Assembly (NCBI RefSeq): GCF_012971745.1
Contig: NZ_CP048834.1
Coordinates: 4,588,001-4,652,000 of the forward strand
DNA length: 64,000 bases
Source of the DNA: Starkeya sp. ORNL1
GTDB lineage: Bacteria > Pseudomonadota > Alphaproteobacteria > Rhizobiales > Xanthobacteraceae
Direction of reading: 5' to 3'
A program made the translations under genes and the position numbers. The stretch's first letter is position 1. Each line of letters begins with the position of its first letter. Of the stretch, positions 1 through 8,220 are shown piece after piece. The notes beneath the pieces were generated by a model. The model was not told the DNA's origin, did not search any database, and saw only the letters and a list, made by a program, of their open reading frames with translations.

Positions 1-13
1 GCCTAATCCTATC

Positions 14-118
14 GTCATCCCGGCCGGAGGCGTAGCCGGAGAGCCGGGATCGCGAGAAGGTGCGGATCAACACCTTCCTGCGATCGCGGCGCGCGCCTGC
101 GGCACGTCCGGGATGACG
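14..118. repeat. Intergenic inverted repeat, family R1 (copy 1)
   Basis: The segment begins with GTCATCCCGG and ends with CCGGGATGAC, so its ends are inverted copies, with inner pieces that also pair (GCCGGA.., GATCGCG..CGCGATC-like). The same layout recurs near 16426, 34312 and 36160. It lies just downstream of the lyase gene's stop codon. Such elements are typical of Hyphomicrobiales genomes and may form hairpins that end or stabilise transcripts. That role is inferred. Confidence 0.75.
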
Positions 119-131
119 CCCTATGGAATGA

Positions 132-1052
132 TCACGCCGCGCGCCGATAAGTCCGCGGGATGCCCGCCTTCACCACATTACCGAGCAATTCCGCATCCGG
201 CAGCCCGCGATGCAGCGCCTCGCGCGCCGCGATCAGCCGGTCGAGGTCGATGCCGGTGTCGAAGCCCATGCTCTCCAGCATGAACACCAGGTCCTCGGTG
301 ACGATATTGCCCGAGGCGCCGGGCGCGAACGGGCAGCCGCCGAGCCCGGCGAGCGCGGAATCGAAGCAGCGTATGCCCTCGTCCAGCCCGGCCAGCGCAT
401 TGGCGATGCCGAGGCCCATGGTGTCGTGCAGATGCAGCCGCTCCAGCTTCTCGCCGACCTCGCGCTGCACGGCACGTACCACCGAGCGGATCTGCGCCGG
501 ATTGCCATAGCCGACGGTGTCGGCCAGCAGGATGCCGTCAACGCCGGCATCGGCCAGCGCCGCGGCGATCATGACGACGCGGCTCTCCGGCACGTTGCCC
601 TCGATCGAGCAGCCGAAGGCGGTGACGCAGCCGGCATCGAGCTTCACCTTGCGCTCCTGCGCATCGAGCCATTCGCGGATCGCCCGCACCTCGGCGACCT
701 GGTCGAGGCTGCCCTTGTTGGTGTTGGCGCGGCTGTGGCCCTCGCTCACCGAGACCGGCACGGTGACGACGTGCGCGCCGGCCTCATAGGCACGCTGCGC
801 ACCCTTGAGGTTCGGCACCAGCGCGACGATGCGCAGGCCGGGAATCTCCAGGCCGGCGCGCACCACGTCGCCGGTATCGGCCATTTGCGGGATCAGCTTG
901 GGCGGCACGAAGCTTCCGACCTCGATCTCATGGATGCCGGCGGCGACCAGCGCCTTGATCCATGCGACCTTGGCGTCGGTCGGCATGATGGACTTGGCCA
1001 TTTGCAGCCCGTCCCGCGGCCCGACCTCGGTCACCGTTACCCGCTCACCCAT
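132..1052 (-). CDS. HMG-CoA lyase-family protein (DRE-TIM metallolyase)
   Basis: A 306-residue protein, the normal length for hydroxymethylglutaryl-CoA lyase. The family cleaves 3-hydroxy-3-methylacyl-CoA compounds to acetyl-CoA and a keto acid. The N-terminal TEVGPRDGLQ motif supplies the catalytic Arg13 and metal-binding Asp14. LHLHDTMG gives the metal ligands His207 and His209. GLGGCPFAPGASGN carries the signature catalytic Cys240. The start is the ATG at 1052 because GGGACGGA lies just upstream; a longer frame exists but runs through the promoter. A LacI-type palindrome lies 60 bp upstream, and a LacI gene is divergent. With MaoC and CaiB genes nearby, the substrate could be a branched hydroxyacyl-CoA such as HMG-CoA or citramalyl-CoA. 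Family is certain, substrate is not. Confidence 0.92.
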   Translation of the reverse strand: MGERVTVTEVGPRDGLQMAKSIMPTDAKVAWIKALVAAGIHEIEVGSFVPPKLIPQMADTGDVVRAGLEIPGLRIVALVPNLKGAQRAYEAGAHVVTVPVSVSEGHSRANTNKGSLDQVAEVRAIREWLDAQERKVKLDAGCVTAFGCSIEGNVPESRVVMIAAALADAGVDGILLADTVGYGNPAQIRSVVRAVQREVGEKLERLHLHDTMGLGIANALAGLDEGIRCFDSALAGLGGCPFAPGASGNIVTEDLVFMLESMGFDTGIDLDRLIAAREALHRGLPDAELLGNVVKAGIPRTYRRAA

Positions 1053-1109
1053 GGCTTTCCGTCCCTTGCAGCCGCGCTGCGGCGAAGCGCAGCCGCAGCG
1101 CTCTCGTTG

Positions 1110-1123
1110 ATAAAACGTTTTCC
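1110..1123. promoter_or_regulatory. LacI-type operator
   Basis: AAAACGTTTT at 1112-1121 is a perfect 10-bp palindrome with the central CG typical of LacI-family operators. It lies between the lyase gene and the divergent lacI-like gene, so it could control both. Related sites occur at 4607, 9529, 12785 and 38931. Confidence 0.65.
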
Positions 1124-1339
1124 CGACGAGCCTAGGCAAGGCGACACGGGAGGTCAACCTTGCGGCGGCCGGCCAAGACACGGAACAGGCTTGCGGAACG
1201 TCATCCTCGCGCATTGCGACGATGGTTGCCCGCTATGTCGGGGACATCGCGGAACCCGGTCAAATCAGATAAGCATGGAACGTTCTCGCGCCGTGCCGCC
1301 GGCGGGCGCGGGACACAGTGCAGCGGCAGGTATTTTGAT

Positions 1340-2425
1340 ATGGGCGGCGAAGGGCGCGAGAAGACAAGCGGCAAGCCCCGCGGGACGAGCCGCGAGGCCC
1401 GGCGCGACAAGCCGCCCGGCCGGGCCACCATCAGCGATGTCGCCCGCAATGCCGGAGTGTCGATCGGCACCGTCTCGCGCGTGCTCAACAAGGCGCGCAA
1501 CGTGCAGCCGGCCTTGCAGCGGCGCGTGCTCGACGCGGCGGCGGCGCTGGACTATCAGCCCGACAGCCTCGCCCAGGGCATGCGCTCGAAGAAGACCCAT
1601 GTCATCGGCGTCATCGTGCCGAACTTCCAGAACCCGCTTTCCTCTGCCGCGGTCACCGGTGTCGAGGAGGAACTGACCCGGCAGGGCTACACTTTCTTCC
1701 TCGCCAATTCGCGCTACGACCGCGAGCGCGAGATCAGCACGCTCAACGAGTTCGCCCGGCGCCGGGTCGATGGCGTGATCGCCATCCTCGCGCGTGACGA
1801 TGCGGCGACGGCGGAGCAGTTGCGCCGGCTATCCGTCCCGGTGGTGTTGCTGGAGCGTGAGATCGGTGCCGAGTTCGATGCGGTGCGCACCGACCAGATC
1901 GCCGGCACCTACCGCGCCGCGCGCTATCTGCTGGCGCTCGGCCATCGCCGCATCGCGCTGGTGACAGTGCCGCCCAACAACATGTCAGGGCGTCATCGCT
2001 TCCAAGGCTACGCCAATGCCCTCGCCGACGTCGGCGAGAGCGTCAGGGACGAACTGGTGCATATGGGCGGCTATACCAGCGAGTACGCGCTCGACGCCGC
2101 CTATGCGGTGCTGTCGATGCGCGAGCGGCCGACGGCGCTGATTGTCTCGGGCGGCATGCTGGCCGGGGTGCTGGATGCCGCCCGGCAGCTCAACCTCACC
2201 ATCCCGGACCAGCTCTCGCTGGTCTCGCTCGGCGACACCGAGCTGGCGGCGCTGATGCGGCCGGGCATCACCGCCATCCGCTATGACTGGGCGGAGTCCG
2301 GCCGGCTGGCGGCCCGGCTCGCGGTGAGCCGCATCGGCGGCAATCGCGTGGAGACGGAACGCTTCGTCGTGCCTTACGAGTTCATCCGCCGCGAATCCTG
2401 CGTCGAGCTCGCCGCCGTCGGCTGA
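1340..2425 (+). CDS. LacI-family transcriptional regulator (copy 1)
   Basis: A 361-residue LacI/GalR-type regulator. After a basic, Gly/Arg-rich N-terminal tail of about 30 residues comes the helix-turn-helix: ISDVARNAGVS followed by the recognition segment SIGTVSRVLN. A periplasmic-binding-like effector domain follows, starting around VIGVIVPNFQNPLSSA and ending near VPYEFIRRESC. The start at 1340 is chosen because the frame further upstream runs through the divergent operator region and has no ribosome site; the true start could be up to about 25 residues later. It is a close paralogue of the regulator at 8465 and has the same recognition-helix residues, so the two may share operators. The effector is unknown, plausibly an acid or acyl-CoA from the local pathway. 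Confidence 0.9.
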   Translation: MGGEGREKTSGKPRGTSREARRDKPPGRATISDVARNAGVSIGTVSRVLNKARNVQPALQRRVLDAAAALDYQPDSLAQGMRSKKTHVIGVIVPNFQNPLSSAAVTGVEEELTRQGYTFFLANSRYDREREISTLNEFARRRVDGVIAILARDDAATAEQLRRLSVPVVLLEREIGAEFDAVRTDQIAGTYRAARYLLALGHRRIALVTVPPNNMSGRHRFQGYANALADVGESVRDELVHMGGYTSEYALDAAYAVLSMRERPTALIVSGGMLAGVLDAARQLNLTIPDQLSLVSLGDTELAALMRPGITAIRYDWAESGRLAARLAVSRIGGNRVETERFVVPYEFIRRESCVELAAVG

Positions 2426-2435
2426 CGTACCGGGA

Positions 2436-2467
2436 ATTGCCGCGGCAATCGGGCTTGCCTTTATAAT
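2436..2467 (+). promoter_or_regulatory. Palindrome over the promoter of the GntR gene
   Basis: ATTGCCGCGGCAAT at 2436-2449 is a perfect 14-bp palindrome. A -10-like TATAAT (2462-2467) lies 18 bp after a -35-like TTGCCG (2438-2443). The palindrome therefore covers the -35 box of the downstream gntR-type gene, which suggests repression, possibly self-regulation. The -10 match is exact and the -35 is weak. Confidence 0.45.
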
Positions 2468-2527
2468 GCCGCGCGCGTTTCGATCCGACGCATCCTCGCG
2501 AATCGGCGGCGCCGGCAAGGCAGGTTC

Positions 2528-3391
2528 ATGAAACGCACGGGCGAACCGAAAAGCGCAGCAAGGATAAAGGCGACCAAATCGCCTCCGGCCAAATCACGCG
2601 CACTGGCAGCCGATACGCCTGCGCCTTATGCGCGGGCGGCGGCTGCACGTAAGCCCTCGGCGCGGCAGGACGCTTCGGCCGAGGTGATCGAGCGCATCAA
2701 GGCGATGATCAAGTCCGGTGCGCTGGCGCCCGGGGACAAGCTGCATTCGGAGATTCGCTTCGCCACCGAGCTCGGCATATCACGCTCCTCGGTCACCAAG
2801 GCCTATGCCAAGCTGGAGGCCTATGGGCTGATCCGCACCATCCCGCAGAGCGGCACCTATCTCGCCGCCATCGGCCCGGACGCGATGATGCCGCTGCTCT
2901 CCAATGTCATGGAGGCCAATGCTGTCAATGTCGGCGTCGACGACCTCGACACGCTCTATGGCGTGCGCGCAGTGCTGGAGGAGATGCTCGCGGTCTCCGC
3001 GGTCGAGAGTGCCGACGATGCGGGACTGGCGCGATTGAGGGAAAAGACCGCGCAGGTGAAGAAGCGTATCCTCGAGCAGAACGGCACCATCGAGGACGAC
3101 CTGGTCTTCCATATGGAGATCGCCGAACTGTCGGGGCGGCCGTTCTTCAAGTCGCTGCTGTTCTTTATCACGCTGCCGATGGTGCAGATGTTCCGCAGCT
3201 TCGAGAAGCAGAAGCGCTCGTCCGCGGTGCGCGAGCGCTGGGTGCATTCGATGGCGGAGCATGACGAGATCGTCGCCGCCATCTGCGCCCGCGATGTCGA
3301 GCGCACCCGGCGCGCGGTGCGCGAGCATTTCCAGAAATCGATCGCCTTCCGCACCGGGGTGATGGCGAACGGGGCGGGGAAGCGGGTGTAA
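2528..3391 (+). CDS. GntR-family regulator, FadR/FCD type (copy 1)
   Basis: A 287-residue regulator. Residues 1-45 are a Lys/Ala/Pro-rich tail with no domain. The winged helix-turn-helix runs from about EVIERIKAMIKSGALAPGD through ISRSSVTKAYAKLEAYGLI to the wing at SGTYLAA. The rest is an alpha-helical FCD ligand domain, with an acidic/His-rich stretch (DLVFHMEIAELSG) of the kind that binds a metal and a carboxylate effector. AAGGCAGG precedes the ATG at 2528. It follows the lacI-like gene by about 100 bp on the same strand, with a palindrome over its likely promoter. Its target is not evident; the TGTCGACA sites elsewhere are better assigned to the regulator at 33491, although this one cannot be excluded. 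Confidence 0.88.
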   Translation: MKRTGEPKSAARIKATKSPPAKSRALAADTPAPYARAAAARKPSARQDASAEVIERIKAMIKSGALAPGDKLHSEIRFATELGISRSSVTKAYAKLEAYGLIRTIPQSGTYLAAIGPDAMMPLLSNVMEANAVNVGVDDLDTLYGVRAVLEEMLAVSAVESADDAGLARLREKTAQVKKRILEQNGTIEDDLVFHMEIAELSGRPFFKSLLFFITLPMVQMFRSFEKQKRSSAVRERWVHSMAEHDEIVAAICARDVERTRRAVREHFQKSIAFRTGVMANGAGKRV

Positions 3392-3402
3392 GGTGCCCAG
3401 AC

Positions 3403-3492
3403 GCCCTCATGCCCGGGCTTGACCCGGGCACCCAGGCTTTCTCGCGCGCACGGCTGCATTCTGGATCCCCGGGTCGAGCCCGGGGATGAGGG
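3403..3492. repeat. Intergenic inverted repeat, family R3
   Basis: CCCTCATGCCCGGGCTTGAC at the left and CGAGCCCGGGGATGAGGG at the right are inverted copies, with an inner GACCCGGGCACC that also pairs with the right arm. The element fills the gap between the converging gntR-like and oxidoreductase genes and may act as a two-way terminator. Only one copy is in this window. Confidence 0.65.
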
Positions 3493-3494
3493 AC

Positions 3495-4490
3495 TCAAAG
3501 GGCCGACATGGCCGCTAGCGGCAACGGCCCCGCCTTCGCATAGGCCTGATCGACCAGACGCATGATCGGCACCATGTCTGACAGGTTCGCCAATGGCGGC
3601 CTGCCGGTGCGCACCCGTTCCAGCACGTCGAACACGAAGGTCCGGTAGTGCGGCACATTGGTCGTCACCGACGACCATGAGCGCGAAGACCCGTCATCCT
3701 CCAGGCTTTCCACCGTGATCGGATCGTGCGCGATCACGTAGTTGCGCGGGAAGCGGAAGGCGTAGTGCATGTCGAAATTGCTGGTCGGCGCCGGATAGAG
3801 ATAGCCGGTCTCGACCACGCACAAGGCGCCGTCGCGCTCGAAAGTGACGACGGAATAATCCTCGATCCGCTCGCGCCAGGCATGGTTCGACATGGTGGCG
3901 CCCAGCACGCGCACGCCGTCGCCGAGCAGCGCATGGGCGAGATCGAAGAAGTGGATGGCGAGGTTGATGGTCGAGCCGCCGCCGGAGAGCGCCGGGTCGA
4001 GCATCCAGCCGCAGCCGGCCTGGCGGTAGCGCGCCGGAAAGCCGGCTATGAAGCGGAAGGTAGCATAGCTGAGATCGCCTTCGGCACTCAGGGCCTTGAG
4101 GTGCTCGCTGAAATCGCCATTGCGGAACACCAGCGGTACCGCGGCGAAGGCGCCTTTGCGCTCCGCAAGCTCGGCGATCGCCGCGACATCCGCCTGGTTC
4201 AGGCCGCAGGGCTTTTCCAGCGCGAAGGGGATGCCTTCCTCGATGAGGAAGCGGGCCTCGTCCGGCATGTCGATATGGCGGCCGAGCGCGAACACGAAGT
4301 CCGGCTTCACATCGCGGCAGAGGGTGCGGAAATCGGTGTCGCCGGCGCAGCCGAGGCGCGCGGTCAGGCGTTCCACCACGGCCGGATCCGGATCGGCGAT
4401 GCCGACGAGTTCGGCACCGGGCACTTCGAGCAGCGGCAGCAGATAGAGGTCGAGGTGCCAGTGCGACGCCCCGATAAAAACGATTCTCAC
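3495..4490 (-). CDS. Gfo/Idh/MocA-family oxidoreductase
   Basis: A 331-residue NAD(P)-dependent oxidoreductase of the Gfo/Idh/MocA family, which usually oxidises sugars, inositols or related polyols. The N-terminal Rossmann strand reads IVFIGASHWH, a variant of the usual GxGxxG. A mid-segment EKPCGLN near residue 90 matches the family EKP motif that carries the catalytic lysine. The C-terminal half is the alpha/beta substrate domain. The start is a GTG at 4490 preceded by GAGGAGACGCC. It is divergent from the MaoC pair, with a LacI-type operator between them. The substrate is unknown. Confidence 0.85.
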   Translation of the reverse strand: MRIVFIGASHWHLDLYLLPLLEVPGAELVGIADPDPAVVERLTARLGCAGDTDFRTLCRDVKPDFVFALGRHIDMPDEARFLIEEGIPFALEKPCGLNQADVAAIAELAERKGAFAAVPLVFRNGDFSEHLKALSAEGDLSYATFRFIAGFPARYRQAGCGWMLDPALSGGGSTINLAIHFFDLAHALLGDGVRVLGATMSNHAWRERIEDYSVVTFERDGALCVVETGYLYPAPTSNFDMHYAFRFPRNYVIAHDPITVESLEDDGSSRSWSSVTTNVPHYRTFVFDVLERVRTGRPPLANLSDMVPIMRLVDQAYAKAGPLPLAAMSAL

Positions 4491-4606
4491 GAAGGCGTCT
4501 CCTCAATCCCGTTTTCTGGCCGGCTCGGCTTACGCCGTGCGGCGGCTCTGTATCATTGGCACGCTTTCCGCCGGATTTGGACTGGACAGTGATGAGCAAA
4601 TCGTCT

Positions 4607-4620
4607 TGAAAACGTTTCAT
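4607..4620. promoter_or_regulatory. LacI-type operator
   Basis: TGAAAACGTTTCAT contains the perfect core AAACGTTT (4610-4617). It lies between the divergent oxidoreductase (start 4490) and MaoC-pair (start 4736) genes. It matches the TGAAACGTTTCA class seen at other promoters here. Confidence 0.65.
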
Positions 4621-4735
4621 CGCACGATACAGTAAACGCTGCGAACGACAAGCCGGGGCTGCATTGCGGACCGCCGGCGGCAGGCACCGGGCCCGCGCGA
4701 TGCGGCGCACCAAGGCGCGAAGCGAGGAGACGAGT

Positions 4736-5278
4736 ATGGCCGTCGACGAACAGGTCAATCACATCACGCCGGAGGTGCGCGCGGTCATCGGCGCGCAGTC
4801 GGAATGGACCGAGGCCGCCCATCCGGTCGAGCCCAGCGAGGTGCGCCGCTTCTTCCAGGCGTTGATGGACCCCAATCCGCGCTTCTGGGACGAGGCGCAT
4901 GCCAAGGGCACGCGTTATGGCGGCGTGGTGGCGCCTCCGGGCTTTCCGGTGCATGCGTTCCGCCGTCCCGCCGACGAGATGCATGACGCGCTCGCCGCTG
5001 CGGGCGATCCGGACTTCGACGGCCTGTCGCGGGCGCTGCGCCCGGGCCTGCCCAAGCTGCCGCTGCCACTCTCCGGCGTGCTGAACGGCGGCTATCAGTA
5101 CGAGTTCTTCAGCTACCCGAAGGTGGGCGAGCGTATCGTGTGCCGCTCGACCTATCGCGACGTGACGCAGAAGCAGGGCAAGGCCGGCCCGATGGTGCTG
5201 GTGCTCATCGAGGATGAGTACGCCACGGCCGATGGCCGGCCGCTTCTGAAGTCGCTCAACACCATGATCATGAGATGA
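4736..5278 (+). CDS. MaoC/FAS1-type dehydratase-like subunit, N-terminal-half type
   Basis: A 180-residue hot-dog-fold protein resembling the N-terminal (FAS1_DH) half of two-domain MaoC acyl-CoA hydratases. It has ALMDPNPRFWDE, which keeps the Asp and the NP of the hydratase motif but has Trp where the catalytic His usually sits. That fits a structural or regulatory partner rather than the active subunit. The start at 4736 is preceded by GAGGAGA. The stop overlaps the next gene's start (ATGA), so the two products are probably made together and form a heterodimer, as in other split MaoC hydratases. The substrate is likely a CoA thioester made by the local CoA-transferases. Function is inferred from family and context. 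Confidence 0.82.
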   Translation: MAVDEQVNHITPEVRAVIGAQSEWTEAAHPVEPSEVRRFFQALMDPNPRFWDEAHAKGTRYGGVVAPPGFPVHAFRRPADEMHDALAAAGDPDFDGLSRALRPGLPKLPLPLSGVLNGGYQYEFFSYPKVGERIVCRSTYRDVTQKQGKAGPMVLVLIEDEYATADGRPLLKSLNTMIMR

Positions 5279-5760
5279 AAATGGCCACTGCACTGCATTA
5301 CGAGGACGTTTCCGTCGGGCAGGATATCCCCGTCGTGGTCAAGGGCCCGATGACCACCGCGCACATCATGCGCTGGTCGGCGGCGATGGAGAACTGGCAC
5401 AAGATCCATTACGACTGGCGCTACGCCACCGAGCATGACGGCCTGCCGGACGTGCTGATCAACGGCTCGTGGAAGCAGCATGTGCTGGCGCAGGTTCTGG
5501 TCGACTGGGTCGGCGAGAGCGGCTGGGTGTGGAAGATGGACTTCCAGTATCGCGGCATGAACATTCCCGGCGACACCTTGACCGCCTGGGGCCGGGTGAC
5601 CGGCAAGAGCGAGCGCGGCGGCTATGGCGTCGTGGAGCTCGAAATCGGGCTGAAGGACCAGAACGGCAAGGAAGGCTCGCCCGGCAACGCCGTGATCGTG
5701 CTGCCGCTCACGGGCGGCCCGGCGGTTCCTTATCCGTTCGATCCGGCTGTCTTGAACTGA
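5275..5760 (+). CDS. MaoC-like acyl-CoA hydratase subunit, C-terminal-half type
   Basis: A 161-residue single hot-dog protein, translationally coupled to the preceding gene by an ATGA overlap. The active-site segment reads MENWHKIHYDW: the His and the following Asp are kept, but the usual catalytic Asp five positions before the His is Asn. Activity may therefore be altered, or the alignment may differ by one position. The pair would add or remove water at a 2-enoyl-CoA. A strong rho-independent terminator follows within 60 bp, so the pair forms a short two-gene operon. Confidence 0.82.
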   Translation: MKMATALHYEDVSVGQDIPVVVKGPMTTAHIMRWSAAMENWHKIHYDWRYATEHDGLPDVLINGSWKQHVLAQVLVDWVGESGWVWKMDFQYRGMNIPGDTLTAWGRVTGKSERGGYGVVELEIGLKDQNGKEGSPGNAVIVLPLTGGPAVPYPFDPAVLN

Positions 5761-5810
5761 GTGAAGCCCAAACTGTTTCCGGCGCTGATCCTTCCCGATC
5801 CAGCCCGACG

Positions 5811-5847
5811 CCGGCGCTCCTGGCCCCTTGGGAGCGCCGGTTTTTTT
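5811..5847 (+). terminator. Rho-independent terminator after the MaoC pair
   Basis: The stem CCGGCGCTCC / GGGAGCGCCGG has a nine-base loop and is followed by seven T residues. It is 50 bp after the stop codon at 5760 and is the clearest terminator in the window. Confidence 0.92.
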
Positions 5848-5877
5848 GTGTCTGGTGAAGGGGTTGTTCGGCGCGAG

Positions 5878-5975
5878 CATCCTTCGAGGCCCGGCTTTGC
5901 CGGGCACCTCAGGATGAGGTGGTACTAGAAAACGACCTCATCCTGAGGCGCTCGCGCAGCGAGCCTCGAAGGATG
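5878..5975. repeat. Intergenic inverted repeat, family R2 (copy 1)
   Basis: CATCCTTCGAGGC at the left and GCCTCGAAGGATG at the right are perfect inverted arms. Inner arms CACCTCAGGATGA / TCATCCTGAGG also pair. Copies with the same layout occur at 27307 and 39781. It separates converging transcription units. Confidence 0.88.
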
Positions 5976-5998
5976 TTGAAGCAGATCGCGTTGACCAC

Positions 5999-6583
5999 TC
6001 AATACAGCGCGTAACGGTTCACCATATCGAGGAACGGCGCGGCGGCACCGAACACCTCGGTGTCGAGCACGAACTCGTCGGGCGCGCGGCTGGCCACCAG
6101 TGCCAGGAAATCCACCGCACCATCGACATGATAGGCGAACACGCGCACCTGCGCGGTATGGGCCCGGCCCTCGAAATTCTTGCGCACGCCCGCCACCACC
6201 GCGTCCCCCACGCTCGCCGGCGCGCCGGCAAAGCGCAACAGGGTGGCGCGGGCGGCGGGGAGCGTGACCTGGTCGCCCGGATAGATCTGCTCGCCGATCG
6301 AGCGATAGACCTTCACCCGGCTGGTGACGCGCTTGGTCCAGGGGCTGGCGCGATCGCCCGAGACGCGCTTGTAGCCCTCGGTCTCCAGCACGTCCTCATG
6401 CGCCATGTCGTACATGGCGAGATATTTCGGGTGCCCGTCGATGCACACATAACGCCGGCCGGCCTCAAAGCCCGGCACCGCAACGCGCTCGGGCACGTGC
6501 TCGGTATCGTACCAGGCGTTGAACTCGTCCTCGAAGGCCGGCGGCGGCTGCATCAGGACGAGGAGGAAGCCTTTCTTGCTCAT
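5999..6583 (-). CDS. Ferredoxin-like alpha+beta barrel protein (EthD/DUF4286-like)
   Basis: A 194-residue protein with two halves. The N-terminal half has the EthD/dimeric-barrel pattern: a first strand FLLVLMQ, then FNAWYDTEHVPERVAVPGF, where the WYD-x-EHVPE segment is typical of this fold. The C-terminal half is less clear and may be a degenerate second barrel. Such proteins are small oxygenase-, lyase- or transport-associated factors, and no reaction can be assigned. Its start at 6583 overlaps the stop of the hydrolase upstream (ATGA), so it is the third gene of a minus-strand hydrolase operon. Confidence 0.75.
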   Translation of the reverse strand: MSKKGFLLVLMQPPPAFEDEFNAWYDTEHVPERVAVPGFEAGRRYVCIDGHPKYLAMYDMAHEDVLETEGYKRVSGDRASPWTKRVTSRVKVYRSIGEQIYPGDQVTLPAARATLLRFAGAPASVGDAVVAGVRKNFEGRAHTAQVRVFAYHVDGAVDFLALVASRAPDEFVLDTEVFGAAAPFLDMVNRYALY

Positions 6584-7392
6584 GCGTGTCGCTCCGGGGC
6601 AGGGGAATTCGCCGATTGGCGCATGACGCCATGACGGCCGAGGAAATCGAGCACCAGCGCGGCGAATTCGGCCGGCTGCTGGTACGGGATGAAATGCGCG
6701 GCGTCCTCGAGGACGACGATCTCGGCATCGGGCACCAGGGCTGCGACTGCCTCGGTGCGCTCCATCGGCAGCAGCACGTCGTGACGGCCGGGAACCAACA
6801 GGGTCGGGCAACGCACCGCGCGCAAGGCGCCCGACGCATCCGCCTCGGCGGCGGCGATCAGCGCCTCGGCATAGGCATCCGGATCCTGTTCGGAAAAACG
6901 TTTCATGTAGTGGTCGTAGCGCACGTCCTTCGGCATCTCAAGGAAGGCGCGCTCCACCGCGCCCGGCAGCAGCGAGGCGACGCCCTCGCGGCGGACCTTT
7001 GCCGCGCGCTCGGTGAGCATCGCCCTGGCCTGCGGTGTGCTGCACGGCGTCGGATTGGTGAGTATCAGCGCCTGTATGTGCGCCGGATACTGCGCGGCAT
7101 AAGTGGCGGCGGTCATGGCACCGATGGCGCAGCCGATGACGGCGACGTTGCGGATGCCCGATCCGGCGCGCAGCGCTTCCAGATCTGCCGCATGCTCGGC
7201 AAGGTCGACCGGTCGTCCGGGGATGGGCGAGCGTCCGGCGCCGCGCTGGTCATAAGCGAGCGTTGTCACCCGACCGACGAGGGCGGCGACGAAATCGTCC
7301 CACACCGTGAGGTCGGAGCCGAGCGGATGCACCAGCAGCAACGCGAAATCGCGGTCCGCCCCGGTGACGATGTGGTTGAGGTCGCTGGACAT
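6580..7392 (-). CDS. Alpha/beta-fold hydrolase-like protein lacking the serine nucleophile
   Basis: A 270-residue protein with the alpha/beta-hydrolase fold of the 3-oxoadipate enol-lactonase type: oxyanion strand LLLVHPLGSD, DQRGAGRS, and a nucleophile elbow. The elbow reads VIGCAIGAM, so the GxSxG serine is Ala89, with Cys88 next to it. The acid (PGRHD, Asp205) and His (DAAHFIPY, His233) of the triad are present. Plain serine hydrolysis is therefore unlikely, and the protein may be a lyase or act by another route. It lies between the canonical hydrolase at 7402 and the barrel protein at 5999 in one operon. FadR-type operators lie upstream of the operon. Confidence 0.85.
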   Translation of the reverse strand: MSSDLNHIVTGADRDFALLLVHPLGSDLTVWDDFVAALVGRVTTLAYDQRGAGRSPIPGRPVDLAEHAADLEALRAGSGIRNVAVIGCAIGAMTAATYAAQYPAHIQALILTNPTPCSTPQARAMLTERAAKVRREGVASLLPGAVERAFLEMPKDVRYDHYMKRFSEQDPDAYAEALIAAAEADASGALRAVRCPTLLVPGRHDVLLPMERTEAVAALVPDAEIVVLEDAAHFIPYQQPAEFAALVLDFLGRHGVMRQSANSPAPERHA

Positions 7393-7401
7393 ATCCGCCG
7401 C

Positions 7402-8181
7402 TCAGGCCTTGCCGGCGAGGAAGTTGCTCACCGTCTCGATGAACAGTCCGCTGGTCTCCAACTGCATCATATGCGGCGCATCGGGGAGGCTGGCGAACTT
7501 TGCCCCGGGAATAGCGGCGGCGAGCGCGGCGGCGGCGGCCGGCGTAGTGGCGGCATCCTTCTCGCCGGAGACGATGAGGCTCGGCACTTTCAGCGTGCCG
7601 AGCCTCGGCAACGCATAGAAATTGGAGATGGCGTGCCAGCCGTCGGACCAGGCCTCCACGCGATCGCTGGCGAGCCGCTCGCGCACCCGGCCGACGACCG
7701 GGTTGCCCACGAAAGCCGGCGTAAACCAGCGCTCGATCGTCATTGGCACGATGGCCTCCATGCCGCCGCGCTCGGCGGCGAGACCGCGCTCGCGCAGCAC
7801 CGGGCGCGCCTCTTCAGGAATGCCGCCGGGACAGCCGCAGGCGATCAGTCCGGAAACCGAGTCGGGATGCTCCAGCGCCAAAGTCTGCGCGATCATGCCG
7901 CCGAAGGAGAGGCCGAGCACGGTGGGCTTGCCCATGTCGAAGCGCCGGATGGCGGCCTCGACGTCCGCGGCGTAGGCTTCGATCGGCGCGCGCGCCGAGC
8001 CCATCGGTGACGCGCCATGGCCACGCAAATCGAGCCGCAGGACGCGCCGGTCCTGGCGCAGCATGGCAGGCAATGCGCCCCAGAAGGAATGGTCGAGCCC
8101 GATCGGATGCAACAGGACGAGGCCATCCCCCATCCCCTCGACGATGCCGTTCAGTTCGACCGTTTCCATGGTGTCCCGCAT
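7402..8181 (-). CDS. Alpha/beta hydrolase (enol-lactonase/deformylase-like)
   Basis: A canonical alpha/beta hydrolase of about 259 residues: LVLLHPIGLDHSFW oxyanion region, LRGHGAS, nucleophile elbow GLSFGG (Ser92), acid at GEKDAAT and catalytic His at DAPHMMQ. The start is uncertain: ATG at 8181, 8169 or 8214 are possible, and none has a strong ribosome site. 8181 is used because it places both operators upstream. It is the first gene of a three-gene operon with the Ser-to-Ala paralogue. Enzymes of this class cleave enol-lactones or formyl amides in ring-cleavage pathways, which would fit the NicX-like gene at 36269, but that link is inference. Confidence 0.85.
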   Translation of the reverse strand: MRDTMETVELNGIVEGMGDGLVLLHPIGLDHSFWGALPAMLRQDRRVLRLDLRGHGASPMGSARAPIEAYAADVEAAIRRFDMGKPTVLGLSFGGMIAQTLALEHPDSVSGLIACGCPGGIPEEARPVLRERGLAAERGGMEAIVPMTIERWFTPAFVGNPVVGRVRERLASDRVEAWSDGWHAISNFYALPRLGTLKVPSLIVSGEKDAATTPAAAAALAAAIPGAKFASLPDAPHMMQLETSGLFIETVSNFLAGKA

Positions 8182-8220
8182 GTTGCCGCCGGCGTGTGAG
8201 GCTCGCCGATTCATCGACCG

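Noticed and set aside
6890..6908. AAAACGTTTCAT-like LacI site inside the hydrolase gene at 6580
   Set aside because: It lies in the middle of a coding region and arises from the codons for MKRF, so I regard it as chance.
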